64,000 nt of DNA from Rhynchospora pubera (GCA_028095005.1 CM051460.1:17779501-17843500), one strand, 5' to 3'. Numbered from the stretch's first letter, positions 15,701 through 26,042 are shown. Made by a program: numbers and translations. The notes: a model not told the origin generated them from the letters alone.

Positions 15701-17576
15701 AAACACCACAACACCATTTAACTCCTGAAGAAGGCCTTCCTCAGCTTCTATTCCAGTGACAGATGGATCAATCTCCAACCCACTTCTGTAAGCAGCTATG
15801 CTCTTCATTCCCACTATTTTATCAGCAACTGTATAGTCGAGTTCAGGACAGCAAATAACTAAGAAAAACTGATTTGGGGAAAATCAAAACTATTTTACAT
15901 TTGTTTCAATAAGAAGGATATGATTTAATCTTGGTCACAAAAACTTCAGTAAATGAATCCAAGGTCACCTTTGATTCCCTGAATTTCTCCTGAAGAAAAA
16001 TAGAAAAGCACAAGATGCAGGATGAAGGTCAACGAGGATTGCTATATCTTTGCACATAAGCATACTGGTACAGTTTATACCGGCAAAACTTAAACATGGT
16101 TTTTTTTTTTCTTTTTGAGAAATTAAATAACTCAGAGCCTGACAAGGAATCTACAATATTGACTGAAAATAAGAAAATTATCCATTAGTATCAAAGAGGT
16201 GTACTAACATCATTAAGAATAGTTTCAGCCAAATGTTCAATGCGCAATATCCTGCCAACAGCAGGGATGAAGGACTCGTGAGACTGCCAGTCGAGCATTT
16301 TGTCGAGCACAATACCATCGTCCAACAAGACTGCAGATATATTTGCAGCTGCAAAGCATTTTGAGCTGATAGAACTTAGTCCCTCCAATTTTCTGTGTTC
16401 TTCCACTTTTTCTAGAGACTGTTCACATTTGTATAGTTCAGCAATATCCCTCAGGCTTCTCTGTGGTTTTAATTACAAAAAAAGAATATGTCATTATGAC
16501 AGAATAATACATTGCGAATGGTACCAGAGAGCAGCATTGGTACTTAAGAGCGAGCTTGAATTTTTTGAGAGGTGTTGATGGCGAGTTTTTTTTTTTTTTT
16601 TTTATGATAAGATCAGTATTCTTAGAGAGTTCATTATGTAGTGTAGCGCTTATATTGATGGTATATTTTTTTTTGGGACACCTGTATAATTTGTTTCATC
16701 TTTTAAATGAAATTGGTAGCCCGTAAGGCTAATTTTCTCACGAATAAAAAGATCATGATCACAAAAATTTCCATGATCTTGCAAATTCAATATAGTCTAA
16801 TACTTGCTAAAATAGCAAACATACCCATATAAGATATATATTCACATCATATATATATTTTTTTATTTACAGGGGCATTCAAAGAATCAATGGTAGCCCA
16901 CAATTTCCAATTGCCCCTACTCCCTCGTCTTTTCACCCACATGTGCAGTTAAGATTCAGCATTTAATTCCTCGTGGGACTTGACTACATGAGTATAGATT
17001 ATTATGTTTTTACACAAAAACTGGAACCCACATGGTTACACGAATTGGAATGCACGTGGGACGTGGCCACTTGTCCATAAAAAAGTTAACTAAAAAAGGC
17101 ACTATCCTATTGCTATCCAATCTAGCAAAACGAACACGCATGGACGCATAGGAATGGCCCACGGGCTTATCTCCAAAAAAAAAAAATAATAATAAAAAAT
17201 AATAAAAAAAGACGCGTAGGAATGAAAACGTTTCTGAATTCTGATGAATGAAACATTTGAGAAAAGAAAAGGGGCTCACAAAATCGTTCAAATTACTTGT
17301 GCAATCGACTATTTATCCATCATAAGTTGTCCAACTTCGACACCTTTATCTAATTTGAACGATGCAAAGATATATGAACTAGTTAATTACCTTGTAGGAG
17401 AGAGAATGGGGAGCGAAAGAGAGAGCTTCTCCTTCAGCCTCAGAGAAGCATCGGAGGAAAGGGACCTCCGATTCGACCTCCACTAGGTTGTGCGCGTGCG
17501 CATCGATCGCTTGTACAGAATCCACGGCCTCCCTGATCAGTGCTCTGGTCCGATGGCTGCATTTAGTCGTCGCCAT
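9767..17576 (-). CDS. Amidohydrolase/glutamine synthetase type I fusion protein (NodGS/FluG-like), 18 exons, 851 aa
   Basis: Exons by my splicing, 5' to 3' on the minus strand: 17576-17391, 16460-16209, 15989-15922, 15830-15715, 15504-15399, 15320-15164, 15074-14979, 14734-14686, 14563-14286, 14189-14017, 13878-13758, 13605-13553, 13450-13321, 12802-12657, 12149-11955, 11698-11466, 10680-10547, 9829-9767. They sum to 2556 nt with no frame break, ending in LIHRY-stop. Residues ~18-400 form an amidohydrolase-2 domain: metal motif DAHAH (25-29), H241 in QIHTG, H277 in LLHASYP, D333 in FSTDGY. Residues ~410-851 are a GS-I-like domain: AGFENEF (538-544, metal Glu), HAEAGKGQFE (597-606), GSGSHVHISL (651-660), FEIKAFDG, NPHLGL. 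Length fits the plant family (~850 aa). The Arabidopsis relative is linked to root development and microbial pattern responses; its substrate is not settled. All metal ligands I can place are present, so it looks functional. Probably cytosolic: no signal peptide is seen. Confidence 0.95.
11022..11305. mobile_element. Palindromic MITE-like element in intron 16 of the GS-like gene
   Basis: Two arms of about 60-70 nt are inverted copies. The left has TGCCATC, CATCGCTAAATA, AAAGTGAACATATA and GATCTAAGTGAACAC; the right has the complements in reverse order, with GTGTTCACTTAGATC, TATATGTTCACTTT, TATTTAGCGATGG and GATGGCA. It lies wholly inside the intron between 11698-11466 and 10680-10547. No coding capacity; target duplication not resolved. 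Confidence 0.75.
15831..15921 (-). other. Putative U12-type AT-AC intron of the GS-like gene
   Basis: No GT donor fits between exons 3 and 4: every GT gives the wrong phase or follows an in-frame stop. The minus strand reads ATATCCTTCT at the donor, the U12 consensus. It ends TGTCCTGAACTCGACTATAC, with a branch-like TCCTGAAC whose A lies about 11 nt from the AC acceptor. Splicing AAATC to AGTTGCTGAT restores K-S-V-A-D-K-I-V-G, which fits the family. The intron is 91 nt. Minor-spliceosome use is inferred from these signals. Confidence 0.88.
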
Positions 17577-17640
17577 TGCTGATGTCACTGTTTCTTTCTT
17601 CTTCCCACCTAGTATCTTTCTATCTATCTGGTGTCTCTGT

Positions 17641-17650
17641 CTTATATTAG
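17641..17650 (-). promoter_or_regulatory. Possible TATA box of the GS-like gene
   Basis: The minus strand reads CTAATATAAG about 65 nt upstream of the ATG at 17576, a spacing that would give a short 5' leader. There is no other support. Confidence 0.35.
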
Positions 17651-18962
17651 ATAGTTTCAAACTCTTGCGTGAGAGAGTTTGACCGCGTAGGTGTTAGTGG
17701 AAAGTGGAGACGCGAGGGAGGCGACCGGTGGAGGTACTGGTATAATGGTATTGTATTTATTGGATTTCGGATAAAAGTATTATTATATCCACTAATTGAT
17801 TGGAGCTCGAGATCCGTTATGGAAATTAGTTTATTGCATATGGGAGAGCTCTTTCAATTATGGTCAGCAAGTGGGCATATTAAAGGACGCTGAAATTTGA
17901 GAAATGGGACTGGGAGTGCGGACAAGAGTAATAATGATTCGAGGCCATGGATGCAAGGGGTAATAAATTAGGGGTTCATTATTAGTCAATATTTATGTAT
18001 TTATTATTTTAAAAGGAGGGTATTATTTACACATTTTTAGGATTTTATTATTATTTTTTATTATGGGTCAAATATAGTAGTCTATATATGTTTTCTCTAA
18101 TATAAAATTTTAATCAGATTCTTGCAAAATTTTCCGATTTACTCATGCTTATATATTGTCTTAATCAATTTCCATTTGTTTTCTTATCAAATTATTATTG
18201 TCTCTATTATGAATGATTTTATGAATGAATGATTTAATGTTGAATTTTGTATAATTTCTAATTAAAATAGGTAAATCATATATAAAGTTTTTTTTAAATA
18301 AATAGTCTTGATAATGTATTGTGATTTGTATTGGGTTACTATGAAAATTTTATTTGTAATTTTTTTTTCAAAGTGATACCTTATACAGCTATTTCCCCAA
18401 TGTCAGTGTATGTCTAGACAATTCTGATGCATTTTTAAGACTTTTTGAGTACGAGCGGAGAGGCACACCAGGGTAGATATTTGAAATTTAAAATATGATT
18501 TTTTAAAACAAATACATTTATGTTTTCTTATAATTAATAAACGATGATATGGATTACTGAAAGTGGACAAACCAAGGGGTGAACCAAAATTACTGAAAGT
18601 GGACAAACCAAGCCTTACATCTTTTATTACGTCTATAGTTGTCTAAATAGATGTAATTAATTATGAACCAAGTTTATTTAACCAAACGTAACTTCTATTA
18701 TACCGGTCCCATTGCAAATCTTATGGCGCACATCAGCACATGTACCGTATTCAAGCTTCTTCAGTTTTCTTCTTATCTCTTTTGATTTTGATAGTATAGA
18801 AAATAATTTTTTTGTTGACCCTTATACAACTCTTTTCTCCTCACACAGTGAGTCAGTGACACACTGACTCACATGAATGATGAATCACGTTTCCACTTTC
18901 CACTTGCTCCCTCTCTTTTCGACAATTAACATTTTCTATGACCCTTATACCTGAGTCACTCT
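17651..18962. other. Intergenic AT-rich DNA upstream of the GS-like gene
   Basis: No reading frame here resembles a protein I know. A direct repeat, TTACTGAAAGTGGACAAACC, occurs at about 18555 and 18590. Otherwise it is AT-rich with homopolymer runs. Confidence 0.4.
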
Positions 18963-19280
18963 TAGGCCTGTCAATATTAACAACCGTTTCGCTGTTCCGT
19001 TCCGTTCCGTCGAAAAAGAACGTTAAATGAAAGCTGAAATAAATTTCGTTTTCAGAAACGGAACGGAAACGGAACCGAAATTTGTTAACGTAAATGGAAC
19101 GGAATACGGAAATGGGCTGAAATCAATAGGAAATGTGAGGCGGAACGTTAAATGGAACAGAAATTTGTTACGTTTGTCGAAACGAAACGGAAATAAAACA
19201 GCCATTTCGTTCCGTTACCGAAACAGAACATTAAATGAAAATGGCTGTTCCGTTTCCATCTCTAACATTTGACAGGTATA
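18963..19280. mobile_element. hAT-like MITE filled with AACGGAA words
   Basis: An 8-bp target duplication GTCACTCT lies at 18955-18962 and 19281-19288. Ends are TAGGCCTGTCAA on the left and, inverted, TATACCTGTCAA on the right. The interior is a near-continuous array of CCGTTTC, GTTCCG, AAACGGAA and GAACGGAA, mostly in one sense on the left and the complement on the right. 318 bp, no transposase. Related copies lie at 49996-50368 and 59656-59933. Confidence 0.85.
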
Positions 19281-19439
19281 GTCACTCTCATATTAATCGC
19301 GCCAAATTGATCTCTCTCTCCCCGACACAAAATTTCCACAATTTAGCGGAAGTTAAAGAATAAAATTCCTCCGATGTTAACATAGTATTAGAAATAAATT
19401 TCAAATTATGCATTTGATCCAAACTCTAATAATACATAG

Positions 19440-19556
19440 TTTTTTTTTAAAGATAAATTAGAGGTCTAAGTCACCCAACTTATTTTTAAATTAAATGTTT
19501 ATGAAAGACCCCCCAGTCGAGTTTCGAACCTGCGACCTTTCACTCAACTATTAATA
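19440..19556 (-). mobile_element. tRNA-derived SINE fragment
   Basis: On the minus strand, a box-B-like GGTTCGAAAC (19521-19530) is preceded by GTGAAAGGTCGCA. It is followed by a body shared with copies at 40297 and 50791 (ACATTTAATTTAAAAATAA on the same strand) and an A-rich tail (T run near 19441). The box A end is missing, so it is 5' truncated. Confidence 0.65.
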
Positions 19557-19604
19557 CATAGTTTATTTTTAAATATTCTTTTATATGATTTTATAACGGA
19601 ATTG

Positions 19605-20392
19605 TTTAGGACCATCCCTAAGATTCGATCATCCCCATCATCCTCACGCGTACGTAACTAACTCCTCCCTCCTCACGCGTACACTCTCTCCCCTCCTCCC
19701 TCCTCCGTACGCTATCTCCCGCTCATGCCCCCTCCTCCCTCCCACGTACACTGTCCCCCTTCCCCCCTCCTCCCTCCCACATACGCTGTCTCCCCTCCCC
19801 CTCCTCCCTCCCATGTACATCGTCCCCCCACCCTTCTCCTCTTCCTCCTATACACTTCATAACTGTTGAAGTTGATATATTTAAATGTTGAAGGCAATAT
19901 CGTAATTGTTGAAATTAATATATATAACTGTTGAAGTGGATATGTATAACCATTGAAGTTAATATATATAATTGGTCTATTTATATATATTAAATGTTAT
20001 AATATATATATATATATATAATTGTTGAAGTTAATATCATAAATGTTGAAACTAATATATATAACTATTCTAGTTATATATATATATTAACTTTTAATAT
20101 ATATAACTGTTGAAGTTAATAACGTAATTGTTGAAGTTAATATTTATAACTGTTGAGGTTAATATCGTAACTATTCTAGTTATATATATTAACTGTTGAA
20201 CTTAATATGTTCGGTTGAAGTTAATCTATAACAGTTGAAGTTAATATGTTAGGGCGGGAGAGGAGAGCGAAACAAAGGATGAGTATTGGATTTCCGTTTC
20301 TAGAAAACGCGTGAATAATTGTTGTCTAAAATAGAAAACGCGTGAGAATAATGAGAATGATAAATATCGGGATGATCCTTACCACCCCAGAT
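19605..20392. mobile_element. Probable non-autonomous element holding two minisatellites
   Basis: Left GGACCATCCCTAAGATTCG with ATCATCCTCACGCGT is matched, inverted and imperfectly, by the right end near 20337-20391 (ACGCGTGAGAATAATGAGAAT, GGGATGATCCTTACCACCCC). Between them lie a CT-rich minisatellite (19660-19850; CCCTCCTCCCTCCCA with CGTACACTGTC variants) and a degenerate array of TAACTGTTGAAGTTAATATA-type units (19860-20250). No coding capacity. The element call rests on the inverted ends only. Confidence 0.45.
19860..20250. repeat. Degenerate 20-30 bp minisatellite (GTTGAAGTTAATAT)
   Basis: About 13 copies of a unit built on ACTGTTGAAGTTAATAT, with variable TATATA spacers. AT-rich and non-coding. 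Confidence 0.8.
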
Positions 20393-20469
20393 TTTATAAC
20401 TCGATTGAATTGAAATTTTAAACAGTCGATCTAAAGACTTTTTTTTTTTTTGGATAAACAGAGCAGCGG

Positions 20470-20612
20470 CTACCAGGTAAAATCATATTGAACGGTTTGG
20501 ATCATATTGAACGGTTTGGATCGGTCATTTTGATCTAGATCTAGGAGTTTTGGTCGCGACTCACCGGAGGGTCCGTGAGTCGCGACTCACCGTAGCTAAA
20601 CTATATATATAG
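20470..20612. mobile_element. Right half of a (TA)n-flanked palindromic element
   Basis: GGTTTGGATCGGTCATTTTG, then a GCGACTCAC...GAGTCGCGACTCACC palindrome and AGCTAAACTATATATATAG match the right arm of the element at 24458-24861. Only this half is present; ATTGAACGGTTTGGATC is duplicated at its left edge. Confidence 0.6.
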
Positions 20613-21020
20613 AGTAAATCTATTGTGAATCATGATGCATAGAGCGCTCCGTGCACCACGACCATTTGATCGGTGATTTTGCAAATTGACAAATCTAAAT
20701 TAACCAATCCAATCTATATATTGAAATCTCATGACAAACAAAATTTTACAATTTTTAGAAAATTTTTACTATTTTTTCGATTTTTTTAAAACCTGTCATT
20801 TTTTGCTCATAAATTAGTATATTTATAGCAAAAAATGGCAAGTGTTAAAAAATTCGAAAAAAATAGTAAAAATATTTCAAAAATTGTAAAATTTTTATTT
20901 GTCATGAGATTTCAATATATAGATTGGGATGGTTAAATTAGATTTGACAATTTGTGAAAGTACTGACCAAAACGATCATAATGCACGGAAGCTTATATGA
21001 ACCATGGTTCACAATAGATT

Positions 21021-21024
<4 letters not shown>
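20613..21024. mobile_element. (TA)n-flanked palindromic element (Micron-like)
   Basis: Ends AGTAAATCTATTGTGAA and the reverse complement are set between TATATA tracts. Arms share ATATATAGATTGG / CCAATCTATATAT and GAAATCTCATGACAAA / its complement. The hinge is AT-rich (AAAATTTTACAATTTTT). About 410 bp. Related elements at 24458 and 24913 have the same plan. Insertion within (TA)n recalls rice Micron elements; that link is inference. Confidence 0.7.
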
Positions 21025-21056
<32 letters not shown>

Positions 21057-21456
21057 CATGTTTAACTGTTAAGTTAAATTGCTCAATACAATAATAATAT
21101 CATAGTAATTAGCAAACCCATGACTTGCCATTTTTAGAATTTTATGAATATTACTTTGGAGTTTTCAAAGCAAATCGTAAAGAAAGAAAACTATTAAAAA
21201 TTAGAAATGATCATTTTTGAAACTTTCGAAAAAAATAGAAAGAACTCTAAAAAGAGAAGTAAAACTTTATTTTTTTTTTCGCAAAAGCAATTTGAATTGA
21301 TCGTTTTCGACACGAAAATGTTAGGTCCAAATACTATGAATGTATATTAGTAAACCGTATACAAATTTGAAAACATAACACATGAAATGATATTAAAAAA
21401 ATGCCAAAAATTTATGAGACAACAATAAGATAGTATTGACAACATATTGATTTTTA

Positions 21457-21898
21457 TTGAGAAAGGTTCCGTTACCAACATTTTGGTTGTCTTCAAATGC
21501 CAACATTTTGCTATTTAGTTATTTTTTAAATTTTAAAATTCAAATATTAAATCCAAATCGTTGATATTATTTAATTTAATTTAATTTAATGGGTGATGCG
21601 TTTTCATATAAGTTTTGAAAATTTTAGAGTTTATTTGATACTTGATCAAAGGCTAAATATGAACGTATTAGAATGAATCTATCATAGTTAACAAAGTTCG
21701 TTAGTTTTTCTATCTCTTGATCGAGTATCAAATAAACTCCAAAATTTACAAAACTTATATGAAAATGCATCGCTCGTTAAACTAAATAAGATTAACGGTT
21801 TGGATTAAATGTTTGAATTTTAAAATTAAAAAAATAACTTAATAGCAAAATGTTGGCATTTTGGGGCAACCAAAATATTGGTAGCGGAACTTTTTCTC
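21457..21898. mobile_element. Long palindromic element (~440 bp)
   Basis: Left GAGAAAGGTTCCGTTACCAA with CATTTTGGTTG is mirrored on the right as CAACCAAAATATTGGTAGCGGAAC and TTTCTC. Inner arms also match (TGCCAACATTTTGCTATT / AATAGCAAAATGTTGGCA; GAGTTTATTTGATACTTGATC / its complement). No coding capacity. Confidence 0.75.
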
Positions 21899-21899
21899 A

Positions 21900-22820
21900 T
21901 TTTTATTATATTTTTATTTTTTATGATTGATTTTTATAGGTGAGACTTTATACGGCAATTTCCATGTATGTCTGGACAATTCTAATGAATTTTGGGACTT
22001 CTGATTGCGAGGCTAATCATGGTGGATATTTAACCCACAAGCCTTTTACGATAGAAATCATAATCTCCATTAGATATTTAAATCTAGCGGAGACATAATC
22101 TCTATTGGTTATTGAAAGCAGGGAAATTAATAAGCTCTAGACCTCTAGTCCGATCATGGGCCTGATGAATTCGTCTGACTTAAAATTTATGTGGGGCCAG
22201 TTTAGTGCAGCTTTGTTTTTTGTTTTTTTTTTCTTTGCTTTGAATAAATAAAAACAAATGAATATTTGAGTACAAATCTTGAATATAAAGCGCAAAGTGT
22301 TAACTTAAACAGTGTTAACAATTCTAAATTTCTGCTGGATAGTATGAGATAATTTGGTGTAAGTTGGTTCTGTGTCAACTGGAATTTATTTTCTCATGCC
22401 AACGCAGGTGAAAAAAAAAAAAAAAGAGTTTCCTCTGTATTCTGTGTCAAATCCGGTACAATAATTTTATAATCTAAAATTTATCAGTTGATTCAGTAAC
22501 AAAATGAAATAGCAAGTAGTTCGGTTTGTGCAACTCTTATTTTATTTTTTCGGTGGTGCCACGGATCAGGCTAATTAACTTGATTACAGCGTGATTTTAC
22601 TGATAAGACAATTGAGTATGTATAATATATACCCTACTTGCTTAGGCTTTTAAACAACAAAAACGATCCAAAAAGATACAAAACACGGTTTAAATACTAC
22701 AGCAATAACACTCACTTTCATTATTTTTCCTTATTTTATATTTTGCAAATTTACATAAAAGAAAACTACCAAATCACACAATAATCTAAACTTCACCCTC
22801 CATCCATCATCATCAGGTTC
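21900..22820. other. Intergenic DNA 3' of the SDR gene
   Basis: AT-rich with homopolymer runs. TATGTCTGGACAATTCTAATG at about 21967 echoes TATGTCTAGACAATTCTGATG at 18410, so both are traces of one dispersed repeat. No gene seen. Confidence 0.4.
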
Positions 22821-23618
22821 CTACACAAAACCACCGTTGACTCGAATGACTTGACCATTGACCCAGCCGGCTGCCTCGCTCACCAAAAACCCAACAACTG
22901 GTGCGATGTCCTTGGTCTCAGCAATTCGGCCTGAGCTCCTCTCAGTCACCCTTTTCACAAACCCCTCATCCTTTCCTGCCAAAAAGAGTTCCGTCTTTAC
23001 GGGGCCAGGCGCCACGACATTCGCTGTGATGCCTGTTCCTTGCAGCTCCTTGGCAAGGATCTTTGTCATCGTCTCTACGGCTGCATTTGTGGCTGTATAT
23101 GCAGCATATCCAGGTAGCAGCGTGCCATTGATAGATGAAGAAAAAGTCACAATTCTCCCCCAGCCATTACGCGATAACCGTTTAGCTGCCTCCCGACACA
23201 ACAGAAAGGTGCCACGTGCGTTAACCTTAAACATCTCATCGAAATCGTCGACCGTGGTATCAGCAAGTGAGGGATATTTAGAGTTCAAAATACCCGCACA
23301 TGCGACAAGAATGTGGGCCTGGCTGCCGAAAGCCTGTTCAGCTCTGTCAAACATGGATCGAACGGCATCAGGATCTGACATATCACCTTGAACAGTTACC
23401 GCACAAGGAGTGTCAATCGAGCCACCATAGAGGGAGTTGAGCTCGGCTGCTAGACTATCAGCCAGTGCAGAGTTGGAGGCATAATTGAGGACCAGACGTG
23501 CACCAAGGGATGCCAGGTGCGTGGATATTTCACGTCCGATGCCCCGTGATGCACCGGTTATGATTGCGATTCTGCCTTCAAGCGGTAGAGCAGGAGCAAG
23601 ATTGATTTGAGTTGTCAT
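22821..23618 (-). CDS. Short-chain dehydrogenase/reductase, aldehyde-reductase-like, catalytic Lys replaced by Asn
   Basis: A single-exon frame of 265 aa, full length for a classical SDR. The Rossmann cofactor motif TGASRGIG is at 21-28, VNARGTF (N133) and FSSSING (S161/S162) follow, then PGYAAY with Y174, and PGPVKTE after the active site. The C-terminal GWVNGQVIRVNGGF is typical of plant NADPH-dependent aldehyde reductase-like SDRs. Two deviations: the tetrad lysine, expected four residues after Y174 (YxxxK), reads Asn (AAT at 23087-23085), and the usual NxAG is ACAG (106-109). Either the enzyme is inactive, works differently, or the gene is decaying without frame damage. No targeting peptide is evident. 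Upstream lies a triplicated promoter-like segment (23637-23963). Confidence 0.93.
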   Translation of the reverse strand: MTTQINLAPALPLEGRIAIITGASRGIGREISTHLASLGARLVLNYASNSALADSLAAELNSLYGGSIDTPCAVTVQGDMSDPDAVRSMFDRAEQAFGSQAHILVACAGILNSKYPSLADTTVDDFDEMFKVNARGTFLLCREAAKRLSRNGWGRIVTFSSSINGTLLPGYAAYTATNAAVETMTKILAKELQGTGITANVVAPGPVKTELFLAGKDEGFVKRVTERSSGRIAETKDIAPVVGFLVSEAAGWVNGQVIRVNGGFV

Positions 23619-23636
23619 TTTGCCGGTTTGATATGC

Positions 23637-23963
23637 TTGTTAAAATATTTCCGGATGTTTGTTGGAGCCTTGGAGGTGTAATGATTGCTGTTATATAGTG
23701 ATGGATTTCTTGAAATTTAGTTGATATATATATCGTCACGGATGAACGAAGATTGTTAAAATATTTCCTGGTGTTTGTTGGAGCCTCGGAGGTGTAATGA
23801 TTGTTGTTATATAGTGATGTTTTTCTTGAAATTTAGTTGATATATATATCGTCACGGATGAACTAAGATTGTTAAAATATTTCCTGGTGTTTGTTGGAGC
23901 CTCGGAGGTGTAATGATTGTTGTTATATAGTGATGGATTTCTTGAAATTTAGTTGATACAAGT
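23637..23963 (-). repeat. 116-bp tandem triplication over the SDR promoter
   Basis: Units start at 23637, 23753 and 23869 with a constant 116-bp period. The third is incomplete, losing the part after AAATTTAGTTGATA. All carry TTGTTAAAATATTTCC, GTTTGTTGGAGCC, GGAGGTGTAATGATTG and GTTATATAGTGATG. On the gene's strand each has CACTATATAAC, a good TATA box; the nearest is ~75 nt from the ATG. Confidence 0.9.
23691..23697 (-). promoter_or_regulatory. TATA box nearest the SDR start, repeated upstream
   Basis: TATATAA on the minus strand, in CACTATATAAC. Copies recur 116 and 232 bp further upstream (about 23807 and 23923), so the gene may have three alternative core promoters. Confidence 0.5.
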
Positions 23964-24457
23964 ACGGCTGCATATGTAACAATATTTTTTTTCTGTTTTG
24001 GTATTCCTCGTATAAATTTGTTGCGAAGTTTTCTTTAGATTTGTATTATTATAGTAAGCATAACAAAATTTTGGCATGCAGATATGATAGCTTTTCTAAA
24101 TATGTAACAATATTGTCGTTGATGTTGTAAGGGAAGAAAATGCATTTCGGTATTTTCTTGCAACCTTAGGCATGAATATCTATTTGATTGTAAACCTTGA
24201 TTTTGAAAAGCTTTCATCTATAGGGATGAAGATTTAGTTGATTAATTTAAATCTTGATTTCAACAGGTTTTGTCTTAGTTATAAACCTCATTTATATATA
24301 CTTGCTACCTAAGTTGATTGTTAAACTCTCGCATTATGGTTGCAACTTCTTTTAATGCCATGGTGGAGCAGGTTAAGGTAATATAAGACATAATTTTTCC
24401 TCAGTTGTTTATGATTTTGCATAGATTCCTTTATTGCCTATATATATATATATATAG
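23964..24457. other. Intergenic, nothing recognised
   Basis: AT-rich sequence with a TATATA tract at 24441-24456 that abuts the next element. No gene seen. Confidence 0.4.
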
Positions 24458-24857
24458 AGTTTTGCTATGGTGAGTTGCAACTCACCAAAGCGTCCATGAG
24501 TCGCGCTCAAAATTCTGAAATTTAGTTCAAAATAACCGATCCAAACCGTCTAATACAATCTTCCTATTGAAATCTCAATGCAGACCAAATTTTATATTTT
24601 TTTCGAAATTTTTAAGTATTTTTTTGAAATTTTAGAAAATCATTAGTCTAATTAGTTCTGAACCGTTCAAAAACAGCTGTTTTAAAAAATCCGAAATAAA
24701 TACTTAAAAATTTTGAAAAATATAAAATTTGATCTACATGGAGATTTCAATAGGGAGATCGTATTAGACGGTTTGGATCGGTCATTTTGTACTAAATTTC
24801 AGAATTTTGAGCGCGACTCACGGACGCTTTGGTGAGTTGCAACTCACCATAGCAAAA

Positions 24858-24861
<4 letters not shown>
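24458..24861. mobile_element. (TA)n-flanked palindromic element
   Basis: Left end AGAGTTTTGCTATGGTGAGT and right end ACTCACCATAGCAAAACTCT are inverted copies inside TA tracts. The arms continue with GTTGCAACTCACCAAAGCGTCC, GCGCTCAAAATTCTGAA, CCGATCCAAACCGTCTAATAC and their complements, around an AT-rich hinge. No coding capacity. Confidence 0.8.

Positions 24862-24912
<51 letters not shown>
24862..24912. repeat. (TA)n microsatellite
   Basis: Nearly pure TATATA run separating two palindromic elements; either the target or a product of their insertion. Confidence 0.9.
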
Positions 24913-24917
<5 letters not shown>

Positions 24918-25320
24918 GATTGCTAAAATGCTATGCATAGTACGGATGGCCTTCGTGCTACGGATGCGTTATTGCATTTCATGTTTCAAACAACCGATCC
25001 AAATTGTTCATTATCTTCTTCATATTGAAATCTCATTAGAAACCAAATTTTACATTTTTTTAATTTTTTTACTAACTTTTTCAGATTTTTGAAAATACTT
25101 AATCTAATAAATTCTAGACCCTTCAATAACAGTGATTTTCAAAAATATGAAAACAATAGTAAAAAAATTCAAAAAAAAATATAAAATTTGGTTTCTAATA
25201 AGATTTTAATATGTAAAAGATAATGAACGGTTTGGATCGGTTGTTTGAAACATGAAATGCAAGAACGAATCCGTAGCACGAAGCCATCCGTACTATGCAT
25301 AGCATTTTAGCAATCATCTA
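24913..25320. mobile_element. (TA)n-flanked palindromic element, sister of 24458-24861
   Basis: Left AGAGGATTGCTAAAATGCTA and right TAGCATTTTAGCAATCATCT are inverted. Inner arms: GCATAGTACGGATGG, CGTGCTACGGAT, CATTTCATGTTTCAAACAACC and GATCCAAA.CGTTCATTATC with their complements. The hinge and GATCCAAA-type core resemble its neighbour. Confidence 0.8.
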
Positions 25321-26042
25321 TATATATATGTCTTTGTTTTGCCGTAACTGCAATTAGCATTAATGATTTACTGACATAAATGAGTAGCATTAGGATCACT
25401 AAAACTCACAATTCAGATTTATTTCTTAACCCAAAATTAGTATCATTTGCTTAGCCTTAATTCCTGCGATTTCAGTATTGCAATTAGAACACTTACGATT
25501 TTACGTACATGCCCCTAACTGGATTTGTTCTACTTGCAGTGAAAAATTATTAACACAAATTAAGCACATCTTATGGGAAATCGTAATAATCATCAAGTTG
25601 CATCTAACAGATGAGAGTTCCTACTGTATGAACCAAGGATTCGAAATCAGCATGAATACTCAGAGCTTTGGATTTAGAATTAAGACTCATCCAAGTTGAT
25701 GGTATTTGTGTACAAAGCAAAAAAGAGTTCTTATGACATCTGTGCAAAAAGTAGGAGCAAAGGAATGCCTCATAATATAAGTAGTTATTTTAACCTTTTG
25801 TTGTATGTTTATTGTATTTAAAACATTCAGTTCGATTGTAATTGGAATTGTAGTTACTGATCTCACTTTCATGTGAGTGTTGTTTTAGCTGATATGAATT
25901 GTGTATTTGGTGAAACGATATGTGTTAAAGAAAAGTCAGTGTTTACATGAGTTGTATGTATACTTGTATATGTATCGTATCTGGATTTTTTATTTTCTTA
26001 CTAAAAAAAGATAATTTAGGGGCCAACTTAGGTCACCATTAA
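25321..26042. other. Intergenic, possible Helitron body
   Basis: No recognised gene. This lies just inside the Helitron-like 3' terminus at 26069; the 5' terminus was not found. Confidence 0.35.

Noticed and set aside
15831..15921. GT-AG splice variants for exon 3 to exon 4 of the GS-like gene
   Set aside because: Available GT sites give phase 0 or lie after a stop, while exon 4 needs phase 2; only the AT-AC pair restores the family sequence.
22858..23391. 177-aa plus-strand frame opposite the SDR gene
   Set aside because: Shadow of the minus-strand coding sequence; no recognisable protein.
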